From contig JBBPSI010000065.1 of NCBI GenBank assembly GCA_038093515.1, forward strand, positions 56,930 through 120,929: DNA of 64,000 nt, in the 5' to 3' direction. The DNA comes from Butyriboletus loyo. Taxonomy: Eukaryota; Basidiomycota; Agaricomycetes; Boletales; Boletaceae. The translations under genes and the position numbers were made by a program. The notes below the pieces were generated by a model that saw only the letters and a program-made list of their open reading frames with translations, had not been told where the DNA came from and searched no databases. Of this stretch, positions 36,440-45,288 are shown in pieces (the stretch's first letter is position 1; every line of letters begins with the position of its first letter).

Positions 36440-36933
36440 AAGAAACCAACCGAGGGACTAAGCCACTCAGAATAATCTCCACAAGCGGTTCACTTCCGTT
36501 GCAGTACTACACAAAGTACTGGTGACTGTGATGAAGGAGCTGTCACCTTAATCCTCAACTGTTACCAGTGAATAGACAAGTGGTTAAAGCTAGGGAATCC
36601 TAGCCCAAACCACAAGCCTTATATATTACAAGGGAATGTGCACAGACCAAGCAGTGCATGAGACTAATTACTATACAAGTACATACGAGTAGAAGTACAG
36701 GGTCGATGGAGATTAAATAGAAGTGATGGTGATCAGAAAGAAGAGAAGACAAACGGAGATTAAATACATGAGGCGTGATGTCATAGAGTCTGGGCCAGTC
36801 TGGACCATGACGTCATATGCTTAGTCAGCTTATGGTCACATGTATAATCCCACGATCACATGTGCTAAGTCATGTGACCTTTGAAAGAGAAATGGTGAAG
36901 TCCAAAGTGCAAAAGTCTGTTATAAGATATTCA
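36440..36933 (-). repeat. LTR family D, copy 2
   Basis: On the minus strand it begins TGAATATCTTATAACA at 36933 and runs through CTTTCAAAGGTCACATGAC and the ACATGTATTTAATCTCCG-like segment. It is collinear with the copy at 50290-50747 over several hundred bases. It carries GTGCACAGACC (36638-36648) beside a TATATA stretch. It sits within a gag/pol relic of family A (36934-37281). The lower boundary is approximate. Confidence 0.65.
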
Positions 36934-37281
36934 ATTATAATAGAGACAGGAACACAGATTTATTGCACACTTGGGTTTGATATTATTACAGGGATGATTG
37001 TGTGAAGGGGCAAAGACATCAAAACTTCCCTCTCATCTAAAAATCCTTTGGCAAAGCTTTGGCTGTAACTGTCGCAACAGTCTCCTTTTCTTCTTCCTCA
37101 AAGCAAGCTCTGAGTACTTGCAAGACATTGTCTTGCTGGGTGCCTTGTTCCTTTAACTCAGACAAGTAGTTGACAAGGGGAGAGGGCTTTGGTGCTGGAG
37201 GGGAAATAATGGTGGCATGGGTGCACTGAGGGTTGCAAGGGAGGTAAGGAGGAGGAGGGCCATGGGAGGGTTGACCATTTC
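36934..37281 (-). pseudogene. Relic of element A: gag C-terminus and pol N-terminus
   Basis: Read on the minus strand: PPAPKPSPLVNYLSELKEQG, then TQQDNVLQVLRACFEEEEKE and ALPKDF-stop. This matches the end of the intact gag at 39430-39599. Past the stop it continues with the pol start, nearly collinear at DNA level to about 36934. The overlap motif CCAAAGGATTTTTAG is kept. The relic is cut by LTR D on one side and LTR B on the other. Confidence 0.8.
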
Positions 37282-37691
37282 TGTTACAGTTTTACCCCTA
37301 AGCATACCCTGCCACTCGTTTTCCCATGCTCACGCGTCCCTGCTGCCCCCGCCATCTTGCGATGCCACCCATCGCCTGCTCCCTAGTTGCCAAGTGGATG
37401 CCATCCACTTCCCAGTCATTCCGCAAGTCTCAGTGCCGCTACACTGAGATAACCCCTATGTCGTCGCCCTGTCGGGCCGGACCCACAGCTGAGCTGTCGC
37501 ATCCTCTTGTTCTTTATCCAATGACATTTGTTACATCACGTGACTAGCACGTGACTAGATTATGACGTGTCTTGACTAGTGTGCCGAGACCCGTATCCAA
37601 GGTCTCCGCTACTCGCATCCCCTTCGCCCTGTGGGGCCCGCCTCATGGACATCATCACTTCACCTTCAGCTCTTCTCATTCGCTGATGATG
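37282..37691 (+). repeat. LTR family B, partial copy 4
   Basis: Begins TGTTACAGTTTTACCCC and follows the full copy at 49206-50022 for its first half, ending at the GATGATGT point. It inserted into an A-family gag relic. The second half is missing and is replaced by the start of another B copy. Confidence 0.85.
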
Positions 37692-37775
37692 TGTTACAGT
37701 TTTACCCCTAAGCATACCCTGCCACTCGTTTTCCCACACTCATGTGTCCCTGCTGCCCCCACCATCTCGCGATGC
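37692..37775 (+). repeat. LTR family B, first 84 bp (copy 5)
   Basis: A second TGTTACAGTTTTACCCC start lies directly after copy 4. It matches the first 84 bases of family B and is cut by the 5' LTR of element A at 37776. Confidence 0.85.
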
Positions 37776-38203
37776 TGTTACGGTAGTGGTATACTTTTTC
37801 TCTCCATTACCGTTGGGACTACTTCACTCGCCTAGCCTTTTGCTAGTGCCCGTTGAGCGGTACGAACCGCTCTAGCTTATGTCATCACTTCTCGCGCACG
37901 GACGCGCTTTCTCTCATACTCCGGAATCTTCTAGAGTATTCCTTCCGTATATGTAACTTCCCTTCTCGCGACTCGATTAGGGACATGGTCTGTGCGCAGA
38001 CCTCAGTAGTATAAAGGCTCTGCCTTTCCACCATGTACATTATCTAGTTCTACGCAGTAACCTGCTAGCAATTAGTTTCACTCCAGACTCTTAGTGTGCG
38101 CACTAAGACATAGTCTGAGACCCAGCTCAGAAACGTTTTAAGAGTCTTGAGGCCACTCCAGAGTGCCTCCTCGCTGTTCTAGTTGTTAGCGCCCAGCGTA
38201 ACA
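37776..38203 (+). repeat. 5' LTR of element A
   Basis: It starts TGTTACGG and ends GCGTAACA (TG...CA, with an inverted TGTTA/TAACA end), 428 bp. It contains the near-palindrome GGTCTGTGCGCAGACC (37987-38002) and a TATAAA box at 38010-38015. The likely transcript start is near 38042, inferred from TATA spacing and from the self-priming match. Confidence 0.93.
37987..38015 (+). promoter_or_regulatory. LTR A core promoter: GGTCTG...CAGACC palindrome plus TATA box
   Basis: The 16-bp inverted motif is followed 8 bp later by TATAAA. The same motif stands near the TATA region in LTR families B and D of this window, which suggests a shared host transcription factor (inference). Confidence 0.6.
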
Positions 38204-38205
38204 AA

Positions 38206-38215
38206 AGAACTAGAT
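38206..38215 (+). other. Self-complementary primer-binding site (Tf1/sushi-like)
   Basis: AGAACTAGAT lies two bases after the LTR and is the exact reverse complement of ATCTAGTTCT at 38042-38051, just where the transcript should begin (32 nt after the TATA box). In the Tf1/sushi group the 5' end of the RNA folds back to prime reverse transcription. No TGG-type tRNA site is present here. Confidence 0.65.
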
Positions 38216-38603
38216 CTTCCTCTCGCTTCTGCTCTTCAGCAGTAAAGCCGCCCCACCCTCGCCCAACATTTCCATCCAACGTCCCAGACGCGTCGGTCGT
38301 TCTTTCCGCGTTCCCTCTCCCGAACCGGAACCCATCGTCGTCGACAACCCGTCGCCACCACACACTCCCGCCCCGCCAAACCCTGAACCCCAGTTTTCCC
38401 CTCTGCCCCAGCTAGACCCCGAACCCTCATATCAACCCGAGGACCAGGGTCAAGGGCAGGAAGACGAACCGGCACCTAGCGACGACGGTTACAGCGACGA
38501 CTGGCTAGACAGAACCCCACACGTCTCCCCACATCCTTCCCGCTCTCCCTCTCCACCGTATTTTCCACCCGCAGACCCCTCTGACGACGAAGACAACGAC
38601 GAG

Positions 38604-39599
38604 ATGTCCGACAAAGGAAAGATCGTCCCCAAGGACTTCTCTGGTCTCAACGAGGATGCTTCACGATGGCTCCTCGCCATGCGCACATACTTCGCCGCCA
38701 ACCAAAATGCGTTCCCCGACGACGAGTCCAAAATCAATGCCCTCCTCATGAAAATGAGCGAAGGGAAAGGCAAGACATTTTCCGAAGGCTGGATGGGCCT
38801 TCTCCTTGACGGAACCCCTACGCCACGACAAAGGGAGTTCACCACTGTCTGTGAAGACTTTCACAGGGTCTTCCATCCCTTCGACGTCGGAGAAAGCGCT
38901 CGCATCGACCTCGGAAACTTGAACCAAAACCGAGCCAACAAGAAGGACGGTTACGACACATACGTCACGGAGTTCCAGCTCCTCGCCGCCAAGTCTGGAA
39001 TCATAGATGAGAAAGCGCTCATCGAGTGGTTCATCCGCGGTCTCGACCCCCGCCTCGCCGAATCCGTTCTCTCTTGTGAGAAACCACCTACTACGCTTGC
39101 CGGATGGGCTGAGAAAACATCCGCCTTCCACGCGCAACACAAGCGCATTGACGACCTCCGCGCAGGGAAGCGCTACATTCCCACCTTCTCCTCCTCCTCG
39201 AAACCCTCGTCCAACAGACGGGACCCCAATGCCATGGACGTTGACGCCGTCCGACTTACTCCCGTACAACGTGCGGAGTACATGAAGCAGAACAAGTGCT
39301 TCATCTGCCACCAAGTCGGCTGCCGTTCAACCAACCACCCCCGCCCCCCACGCAACGGACAGAACTCCCGAGGACCACCCCCTCGTCCCCCTCGCAACCC
39401 TCAGCGCGCACGCGCCGCCGTCGTCACGCAACCCGAGTCAAAGCCCTCCCCACTCGTCGACTACTTGTCCGAGTTGAAAGGTCGAGGCACCCAACAAGAA
39501 GATGTCCTGAACGTGCTTAAGGCATGTTTCAATGAGGACGAAGAAAAGCTGCCCGTCGCAGCAACCAAGGTGGCCGAAGAATGGCCAAAGGATTTTTAG
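38604..39599 (+). CDS. Gag polyprotein of element A
   Basis: 331 residues from the first ATG after the leader (MSDKGKIVPKDFSGLNEDAS). It contains a retrotransposon capsid-type helical domain (EFTTVCEDFHRVFHPFDVGE to the WAEKTSAFHAQHKRIDDL part). A basic Pro/Arg-rich region follows. The single zinc knuckle is unusual: KCFICHQVGCRSTNHP has spacing CX2CX4CX4H, with the usual last His and Cys exchanged. The frame is open upstream without ATG back to about 38214. It ends at TAG 39597-39599, overlapping pol by 19 nt. The preceding codons GAT TTT TAG form a U5 run. Confidence 0.9.
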   Translation: MSDKGKIVPKDFSGLNEDASRWLLAMRTYFAANQNAFPDDESKINALLMKMSEGKGKTFSEGWMGLLLDGTPTPRQREFTTVCEDFHRVFHPFDVGESARIDLGNLNQNRANKKDGYDTYVTEFQLLAAKSGIIDEKALIEWFIRGLDPRLAESVLSCEKPPTTLAGWAEKTSAFHAQHKRIDDLRAGKRYIPTFSSSSKPSSNRRDPNAMDVDAVRLTPVQRAEYMKQNKCFICHQVGCRSTNHPRPPRNGQNSRGPPPRPPRNPQRARAAVVTQPESKPSPLVDYLSELKGRGTQQEDVLNVLKACFNEDEEKLPVAATKVAEEWPKDF

Positions 39600-42500
39600 A
39601 AAGGAGGGAAGTTTCGACGTCTTCGCCTCCTCTTGTAATCGCCCCTGTAGTTATATCAAACCCCAATGCACAATCAATTCGAGTTCCCGTCTCTTTATTC
39701 GTGCACGAAGGGGGTCAAATCGTCGACACATTCGCCCTGGTGGACAGCGGCGCAAGCGGATGCTTCATAGATCGCGATCTAGTGAAGCGAAAGAAATTGC
39801 CAATGGAACGGCTACCCAAACCACTCAGTGCCCAGAACGTGGACGGGTCAAACAATCAAGGAGGAGTTATTCGACACAAGGTCACCCTCTCCATCAGAGT
39901 TGGAGAAACCGAGGAGGAACGGAGTTTCCTAGTCCTCAACATAGGAAAAGAAAACATGATCTTGGGATTGCCGTGGCTACGAGAGGCCAACCCGGTAATA
40001 GATTGGGCCACTGGCCACATCGATCTCCCCGATCAAATCAAGAAGCCCCGACACGACTCCCCTCGGGCAATCGCTCAACGGTACCTGGTACGGTACCTTG
40101 ACTTGGACCCAGACTCCAAGATCGCCAAGCTCTGGAAGAAGCGAGTAGACGCTTCAGCACGGGACGCCTACCCTATCAGAAAGGCAACCATCGCGACTGA
40201 GATCGCCGCCCAAGCCATCAAGGAGAAAGCAGTTCTCCCTACCCCGTTCGCTGCCTTCGCGGACGTTTTTGACAAGAAGAACACCGAGGAACTTCCCCCG
40301 TCCCGATCCTTCGACCACGCTATCGACCTCGACAAAGACTTCGTTCCGAAAGTCGCTAAGGTCTATCCCTTGAACCCGAAGGAATCGGAAGCCTGCAAGG
40401 CCTTCGTCGAGGAACACCTCAAGTCAGGAAAGATCACGCCCTCCAAGTCCCCTCAAGCAGCCCCATTCTTCTTTGTTTCTAAGAAGGATGGCTCGCTACG
40501 ACCCTGCCAGGACTACCGGTACCTGAACTCCCACACTGTCAAAAATGCCTACCCTCTCCCCCTCATCTCCGATCTCGTCGACCGTCTCAAAGGGTCCAAA
40601 ATCTTCACGAAAATGGACATTCGCTGGGGATACAATAATGTCCTCATCAAGCCGAACGATCGCTGGAAGGCAGCCTTCATCACTCCCCAAGGGTTGTTCG
40701 AACCCACTGTGATGTTCTTCGGCCTTTGCAACTCTCCAGCGACCTTCCAGGCCTTGATGGACCATATTTTCGGCGACCTCATGGCGGAGGGATGGCTGAT
40801 CATTTATATGGACGATCTCTTGATCCATTCCGCCACTCCTGCTGAACACGAAGCGCGAACGATCCGTGTCTTGGAACGACTTCGCGAACATAAACTGTTC
40901 CTCAAACTGGAGAAGTGCTCGTTCGACGCCGAAGAAGTGGAGTACCTCGGAATGATGGTCCGAGAAGGGCAGGTCAAGATGGACCCGACCAAGTTGAAAG
41001 CCATTCGCGAATGGAACCCTCCCACCTCGGTGAAAGCTGTCAGGTCTTTCATCGGGTTTTGTAACTTCTACCGGAGGTTTATACAAGACTTCTCCCACAT
41101 TGCGAAGCCACTACACGACCTGACCAAGAAGAATTCCCCCTGGGCCTGGACCCCGGCTTGTGAACAGGCGTTCCAAGCAATCAAGCAGTCGTTCTTACGA
41201 CAACCCGTCCTCTCCATGCCCGACGTCACCAAACCATTCGCCGTCATGACGGACGCCTCCCTTACTGCCACGGGGGCAGTTCTTATGCAAAAAGACGTCA
41301 ACGGCGACCTCCACCCCTGCGCATACCTCTCGAAGACGCTCTCCCCGGCAGAGCGCAATTACGACATCTACGACCGCGAGCTGCTCGCAGTTATTCACGC
41401 GTTAGAAGAATGGCGACACTACCTGCGAGGTACTGGTCACCAGGTTGAGATTCTTACCGACCATAAGAACCTCACGTACTTTCGACAACCCAATAAGTTG
41501 TCTCGCCGACAAGCACGTTGGCTCATGTTCCTGCAGGATTTCGACCTGCATTTCCACCACATCCCGGGTACCCAGATGGGCCCTGCCGATGCCCTATCCC
41601 GCCGCGACGACGTCGACACTTCCGCCGACAACCAGGAAGTAACCCTTCTCCCCGAGAACCTCTTCGCTCGTAAAATCGACGTCGCCCTTGCAGAAAAGAT
41701 CGCTGCCTCCACCCCCAGCGACCCCATGATTAAAAGGTGCATGCAGGCTCTTTATGAGGATTCGCCTCTCTTCCCCAAGATGAATGCGGGCGATTGGGAC
41801 TTCGACGGGAAAGAATTGTACTTCCGCAAGAAGCGGTATATTCCAGAGGCCGCGCGAGTCGACCTCATCCGATCCTTGCACGAGAGTCCTGCTGGTGGTC
41901 ACGGTGGTATCTTCCGCACCCAGAATATGGTGCAACGTGATTATTGGTGGCCTGGTATGGCTAACTTGGTCCGCCGTTTCGTCTCGGGCTGCGCCGTATG
42001 TCAGGCGCATAAGGTTAATACTCACCCCACCGTGCCCCCTCTCACCCCTCTGGCCAGCGTGGCCTCTCGCCCTTTTGAACAGGTCTCGGTCGACCTCATC
42101 ACCGGTCTTCCTCCCTCTTTGGGTTATGATTCAGTCATGGTCGTGGTAGACCATGGGCTTACGAAGGGGGTAATTTATTCCCCTTGCAACAAAGACATCG
42201 ACGCGGCAGGAGTTGCCAAGCTGTTTTTCAAAACCGTCTTCCTTCGATTCGGCCTACACTCCCGCTGCATCTCCGACAGAGGTCCACAGTTCGCATCCGC
42301 CTTCGCTAGAGAACTCGCAAGGCTCCTGGACTACGACCTCGCCCTCTCCTCCGCGTATCACCCACAGACCGACGGAGAAACCGAACGAGTCAACCAGGAA
42401 TTGGAAACGTACCTCCGGATCTTCTGTGATGGCCACCCGGAACGATGGGCCGAACTCCTTCCCATGGCCGAATTCTCCCACAACTCCATGACTCACTCGT

Positions 42501-43141
42501 CGACAAACGTGACCCCGTTCTCCCTGATGGTCGGGTATGAACCGAGGTCTTATCCTCCAATCGGAAAGACTTTCCTCCCCGCCCTCGAGTCTAGACTCTC
42601 GGAGCTCACGGGAGCCCGAACGGAAGCTTTAGAAGCCCACGAGAAGGCACGACGGTTGATGAAGGAACGGATCCAGTCCAAGTTCCGTCCGTGGAAGACT
42701 GGCGATAAGGTTTGGTTGGAAGGGCGCAACCTTCGACTCAGGTACCCGTCGAAGAAGCTCGCCCCTAGACGGGAAGGACCGTTTGAAATCGCACAGGTTA
42801 TCTCCCCTGTGGCGTACAAACTCCGATTGCCGCCGACCTGGAAGATCCACGATGTCTTCCACGCGTCCCTCCTGACCCCTTATCGTGAAACAGCCGAACA
42901 CGGACCCAATTTTACAAATCCCCCTCCGGAAGAAATAGACGGAGATGAAGAGTACGAGATCGATCGGATCTTGTCCCATCGCGGCTCGAAGGGACGCCGT
43001 CAATTCCTTGTGTCCTGGAAAGGATATTCCGCAGCAGAGAACACCTGGGAACCAAACGGGAACCTGGTCCATGCGCAGGCCTTGCTCAAGGCTTATAAAC
43101 TGCGCCACCCCAAGGACTTTCCCTCCCCATCTTCGCAGTAA
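39581..43141 (+). CDS. Pol polyprotein of element A (PR-RT-RNaseH-IN-chromodomain)
   Basis: An open frame of 1186 codons. Protease: FALVDSGASGCFIDRDLV. Reverse transcriptase: FTKMDIRWGYNNV, FGLCNSPATFQALMD and the YMDDLLIHS active site. RNase H: VMTDASLTATGAVLM. Integrase: HHCC zinc module around HESPAGGHGG and CAVCQAHK, then core acidic residues in VSVDLITGLP, ISDRGPQFAS and TDGETERVNQE. The C-terminal chromodomain reads YEIDRILSHRGSKGRRQFLV then WKGYSAAENTWEP, which marks a chromovirus and would target chromatin. The frame is -1 relative to gag; expression is by frameshift or reinitiation. All catalytic residues I can check are present. Confidence 0.95.
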   Translation: MAKGFLERREVSTSSPPLVIAPVVISNPNAQSIRVPVSLFVHEGGQIVDTFALVDSGASGCFIDRDLVKRKKLPMERLPKPLSAQNVDGSNNQGGVIRHKVTLSIRVGETEEERSFLVLNIGKENMILGLPWLREANPVIDWATGHIDLPDQIKKPRHDSPRAIAQRYLVRYLDLDPDSKIAKLWKKRVDASARDAYPIRKATIATEIAAQAIKEKAVLPTPFAAFADVFDKKNTEELPPSRSFDHAIDLDKDFVPKVAKVYPLNPKESEACKAFVEEHLKSGKITPSKSPQAAPFFFVSKKDGSLRPCQDYRYLNSHTVKNAYPLPLISDLVDRLKGSKIFTKMDIRWGYNNVLIKPNDRWKAAFITPQGLFEPTVMFFGLCNSPATFQALMDHIFGDLMAEGWLIIYMDDLLIHSATPAEHEARTIRVLERLREHKLFLKLEKCSFDAEEVEYLGMMVREGQVKMDPTKLKAIREWNPPTSVKAVRSFIGFCNFYRRFIQDFSHIAKPLHDLTKKNSPWAWTPACEQAFQAIKQSFLRQPVLSMPDVTKPFAVMTDASLTATGAVLMQKDVNGDLHPCAYLSKTLSPAERNYDIYDRELLAVIHALEEWRHYLRGTGHQVEILTDHKNLTYFRQPNKLSRRQARWLMFLQDFDLHFHHIPGTQMGPADALSRRDDVDTSADNQEVTLLPENLFARKIDVALAEKIAASTPSDPMIKRCMQALYEDSPLFPKMNAGDWDFDGKELYFRKKRYIPEAARVDLIRSLHESPAGGHGGIFRTQNMVQRDYWWPGMANLVRRFVSGCAVCQAHKVNTHPTVPPLTPLASVASRPFEQVSVDLITGLPPSLGYDSVMVVVDHGLTKGVIYSPCNKDIDAAGVAKLFFKTVFLRFGLHSRCISDRGPQFASAFARELARLLDYDLALSSAYHPQTDGETERVNQELETYLRIFCDGHPERWAELLPMAEFSHNSMTHSSTNVTPFSLMVGYEPRSYPPIGKTFLPALESRLSELTGARTEALEAHEKARRLMKERIQSKFRPWKTGDKVWLEGRNLRLRYPSKKLAPRREGPFEIAQVISPVAYKLRLPPTWKIHDVFHASLLTPYRETAEHGPNFTNPPPEEIDGDEEYEIDRILSHRGSKGRRQFLVSWKGYSAAENTWEPNGNLVHAQALLKAYKLRHPKDFPSPSSQ

Positions 43142-43152
43142 AACACTCGAAA

Positions 43153-44424
43153 ATGTCCATCTCCCCAGTCGAAAACAACGCTTCTTCTGCCGCCAATGAC
43201 AACAACGAAAACCTTCCCCTTCCGCCGCAACCCCCAGTCCGCTCTTCGCGCCTCCCAGTTTCCTCTCGCCGCGTACTGTACGCCGCAGTTTTAGAAAACC
43301 CCGTCGCCACCTACGCCTTGGAGCAGCGTATGGACTTCACCGGAGATTATGTCCTCCGCACACTCGCTTCTCTCTACCGCTCCTACGCCCTCGCTCGCAC
43401 CGTCCACACCCGTCTGTGCCCAGACAATCAACCCCCCGTCTATGCCGCCGCCCTTGAGTCCTCCTTGATGGAGGCTAGGGGCTACACCCTCGATATCCTC
43501 CACGCCGAAGGATTCGGTTACGTGGTCGATCAGCTCCTGCCAGGTATTCTGGCTCCAGTCCTTCGCCCCATTCTCATCGCGCTTGCTCCTAGGGAGCGGC
43601 AATTTTACCTTCACTCCGCCGACCGCATCGGCTACCTCCGTCCCATGGCTCGCGGCCCCAATCCAGTGCCTCGTCCTCCCCCGGCAAGATCTCCTTCGCC
43701 TGTACCTGTTCCAGCGCCACCCGCCCGAGAGTCTCCTGCAACCACGCTGGTAGCAGACTCGTCTCGTGAGACCACAGGGGAGTCCTTGGAGTCCTTTCGG
43801 ACCGACGTCGACGAGCCCCAGGTCGCTCGTCGACACTCCCCCTTACCGCCTCGTACAGTGCGTCGCCAACCTCGCCAGGCGTTACTCCAGGTCGGAGCAA
43901 TCCCTGGATCAGTCACCCTTACCGCCGCAGGACGAAGAATCGCCAATCGGGCCATCCGTTCCGTCACCCCCCAACCGTCCACTCGTCGAGGAACCCCCTC
44001 GATCCAGCTCATTCCCCGCGTCACTACCCCTGCCGTCGCAGCTGGTAGTTCTAATGACTCCTCCTACGGACCCCCGCCACCCTACCTCGCCAACCGGGGC
44101 ACTCGTGATTCCCCTATCATCGTCGACGACAGATCTCCTGACCCCAGCCCGGGCCTTACTCGACCTCGCCTCGTCCGCCCGCAACTCTGCTTCGAGTGCG
44201 GGACCGTCGGCCACTTCCGCAGAGACTGCCCCAACTACACCTGTCCGTTCTGTCACCGCATCGCCCCTGGTCATATACAGGAGTTTTGCCCAGAACGCGT
44301 CTGCGGCTTATGCGGCGCCATTGGCCATATCGTCGCCAACTGTACGTTCCGGGACGACGCGTGGGCGGAGTTACCTGCCGATGATCCTTATGACTACGAC
44401 TTCAACGAGGGAGCGTCTCAGTGA
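43153..44424 (+). CDS. ORF3 of element A: zinc-knuckle protein downstream of pol
   Basis: 423 residues starting MSISPVENNASSAANDNNEN, 11 nt after the pol stop. The N-terminal part is helical (YALEQRMDFTGDYVLRTLAS, then MEARGYTLDILHAEGFGYVV), the middle Pro/Ser-rich, and the end has three zinc-knuckle-like units: CFECGTVGHFRRDC (canonical CX2CX4HX4C), CPFCHRIAPGHIQEFC (wider spacing) and CGLCGAIGHIVANC (canonical). A broken second copy (48.9-51.06 kb) keeps the same protein next to its LTR, so the ORF belongs to the family and is not a one-off capture. Role unknown; RNA binding is inferred from the knuckles. Confidence 0.85.
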   Translation: MSISPVENNASSAANDNNENLPLPPQPPVRSSRLPVSSRRVLYAAVLENPVATYALEQRMDFTGDYVLRTLASLYRSYALARTVHTRLCPDNQPPVYAAALESSLMEARGYTLDILHAEGFGYVVDQLLPGILAPVLRPILIALAPRERQFYLHSADRIGYLRPMARGPNPVPRPPPARSPSPVPVPAPPARESPATTLVADSSRETTGESLESFRTDVDEPQVARRHSPLPPRTVRRQPRQALLQVGAIPGSVTLTAAGRRIANRAIRSVTPQPSTRRGTPSIQLIPRVTTPAVAAGSSNDSSYGPPPPYLANRGTRDSPIIVDDRSPDPSPGLTRPRLVRPQLCFECGTVGHFRRDCPNYTCPFCHRIAPGHIQEFCPERVCGLCGAIGHIVANCTFRDDAWAELPADDPYDYDFNEGASQ

Positions 44425-44462
44425 GGGGAGTATTCAAGTTGTGGAGTCGGAGTCTCCACCAT

Positions 44463-44472
44463 GGGAAGGGGG
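44463..44472 (+). other. Polypurine tract of element A
   Basis: GGGAAGGGGG ends three bases before the 3' LTR (TGTTACGG at 44476), the usual place for the plus-strand primer. Confidence 0.8.
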
Positions 44473-44475
44473 TAA

Positions 44476-44900
44476 TGTTACGGTAGTGGTATACTTTTTC
44501 TCTCCATTACCGTTGGGACTACTTCACTCGCCTAGCCTTTTGCTAGTGCCCGTTGAGCGGTACGAGCCGCTCTAGCTTAGTCATCACTTCTCGCGCACGG
44601 ACGCGCTTTCTCTCATACTCCGGAATCTTCTAGAGTATTCCTTCCGTATATGTAACTTCCCTTCTCGCGACTCGATTAGGGACATGGTCTGTGCGCAGAC
44701 CTCAGTAGTATAAAGGCTCTGCCTTTCCACCATGTACATTATCTAGTTCTACGCAGTAACCTGCTAGCAATTAGTTCACTCCAGACTCTTAGTGTGCGCA
44801 CTAAGACATAGTCTGAGACCCAGCTCAGAAACGCTTCAGAGTCTCGAGGCCACTCCAGAGTGCCTCCTCGCTGTTCTAGTTGTTAGCGCCCAGCGTAACA
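44476..44900 (+). repeat. 3' LTR of element A
   Basis: 425 bp, TGTTACGG...GCGTAACA, nearly identical to the 5' LTR. Palindrome motif at 44686-44701. It is followed without a gap by a diverged LTR of the same family. Confidence 0.93.
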
Positions 44901-45288
44901 CTCGGACTACTTCATTCGCCTAGCTTACAGCTAGTTCCCTTTGAGTGGTACCAACCGTTCTAGCTTAGTCATCACTTCCCGCGCACGGACGCACTTTCCT
45001 TCACACTCCGGAACCTTCTGGAATGTTCCTTCTGTATGTGTAGTTTCCTTCTCGCGTCTTGATTAGGAACATGGTCTGTGCGCAGACCTCAGTAGTATAA
45101 AGGCTCGGCCTTTCCACCATGTACACTATCTAGTTCTACGCAGCTTCCTGCTAGCAATTAGTATCACTTCCAGACTCTTAGTGTGCGCACTAAGAAATAG
45201 TCTGAGACTCACCCGGAATCGTCTCTCGAGTCTCGAGGCCACTCCAGAGTGCCTCCTCACTGTCCAATTGTTAGCGCCCAGCGTAACA
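44901..45288 (+). repeat. Diverged A-type LTR, first ~42 bp missing
   Basis: Starting from CGGACTACTTCATTCGCC it is collinear with LTR A to the terminal GCGTAACA, with many substitutions. It lacks the TGTTACGGTAGTGG start. Motif copy at 45073-45088. It belonged to an older relative of element A. Confidence 0.88.

Larger units (their letters stand above)
37776..44900 (+). mobile_element. Element A: Ty3/Gypsy chromovirus LTR retrotransposon with three ORFs
   Basis: A 7.1-kb element with two nearly identical LTRs (37776-38203 and 44476-44900; I count only a handful of differences, mainly in the last 100 bp). It has a primer-binding site two bases after the 5' LTR, gag, pol (protease, reverse transcriptase, RNase H, integrase, chromodomain), an extra ORF after pol, and a polypurine tract. 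All main ORFs are open, so it may be recently active. The flanks do not show a target duplication (gatgc on the left, ctcgg on the right). Parts of the same family lie at 36.9-37.3, 44.9-45.3, 48.5-51.1 and 61.8-62.9 kb. Confidence 0.93.

Noticed and set aside
38661..43108. Long minus-strand ORFs opposite gag and pol (for example 40496-41098)
   Set aside because: The opposite frame is open because of high GC codon use in the element; no independent signal.
43766..44575. 269-codon plus-strand ORF overlapping ORF3 in another frame
   Set aside because: Pro/Ser/Thr-only composition that follows from the ORF3 codons; the ORF3 frame has the zinc knuckles and is preserved in the second copy.
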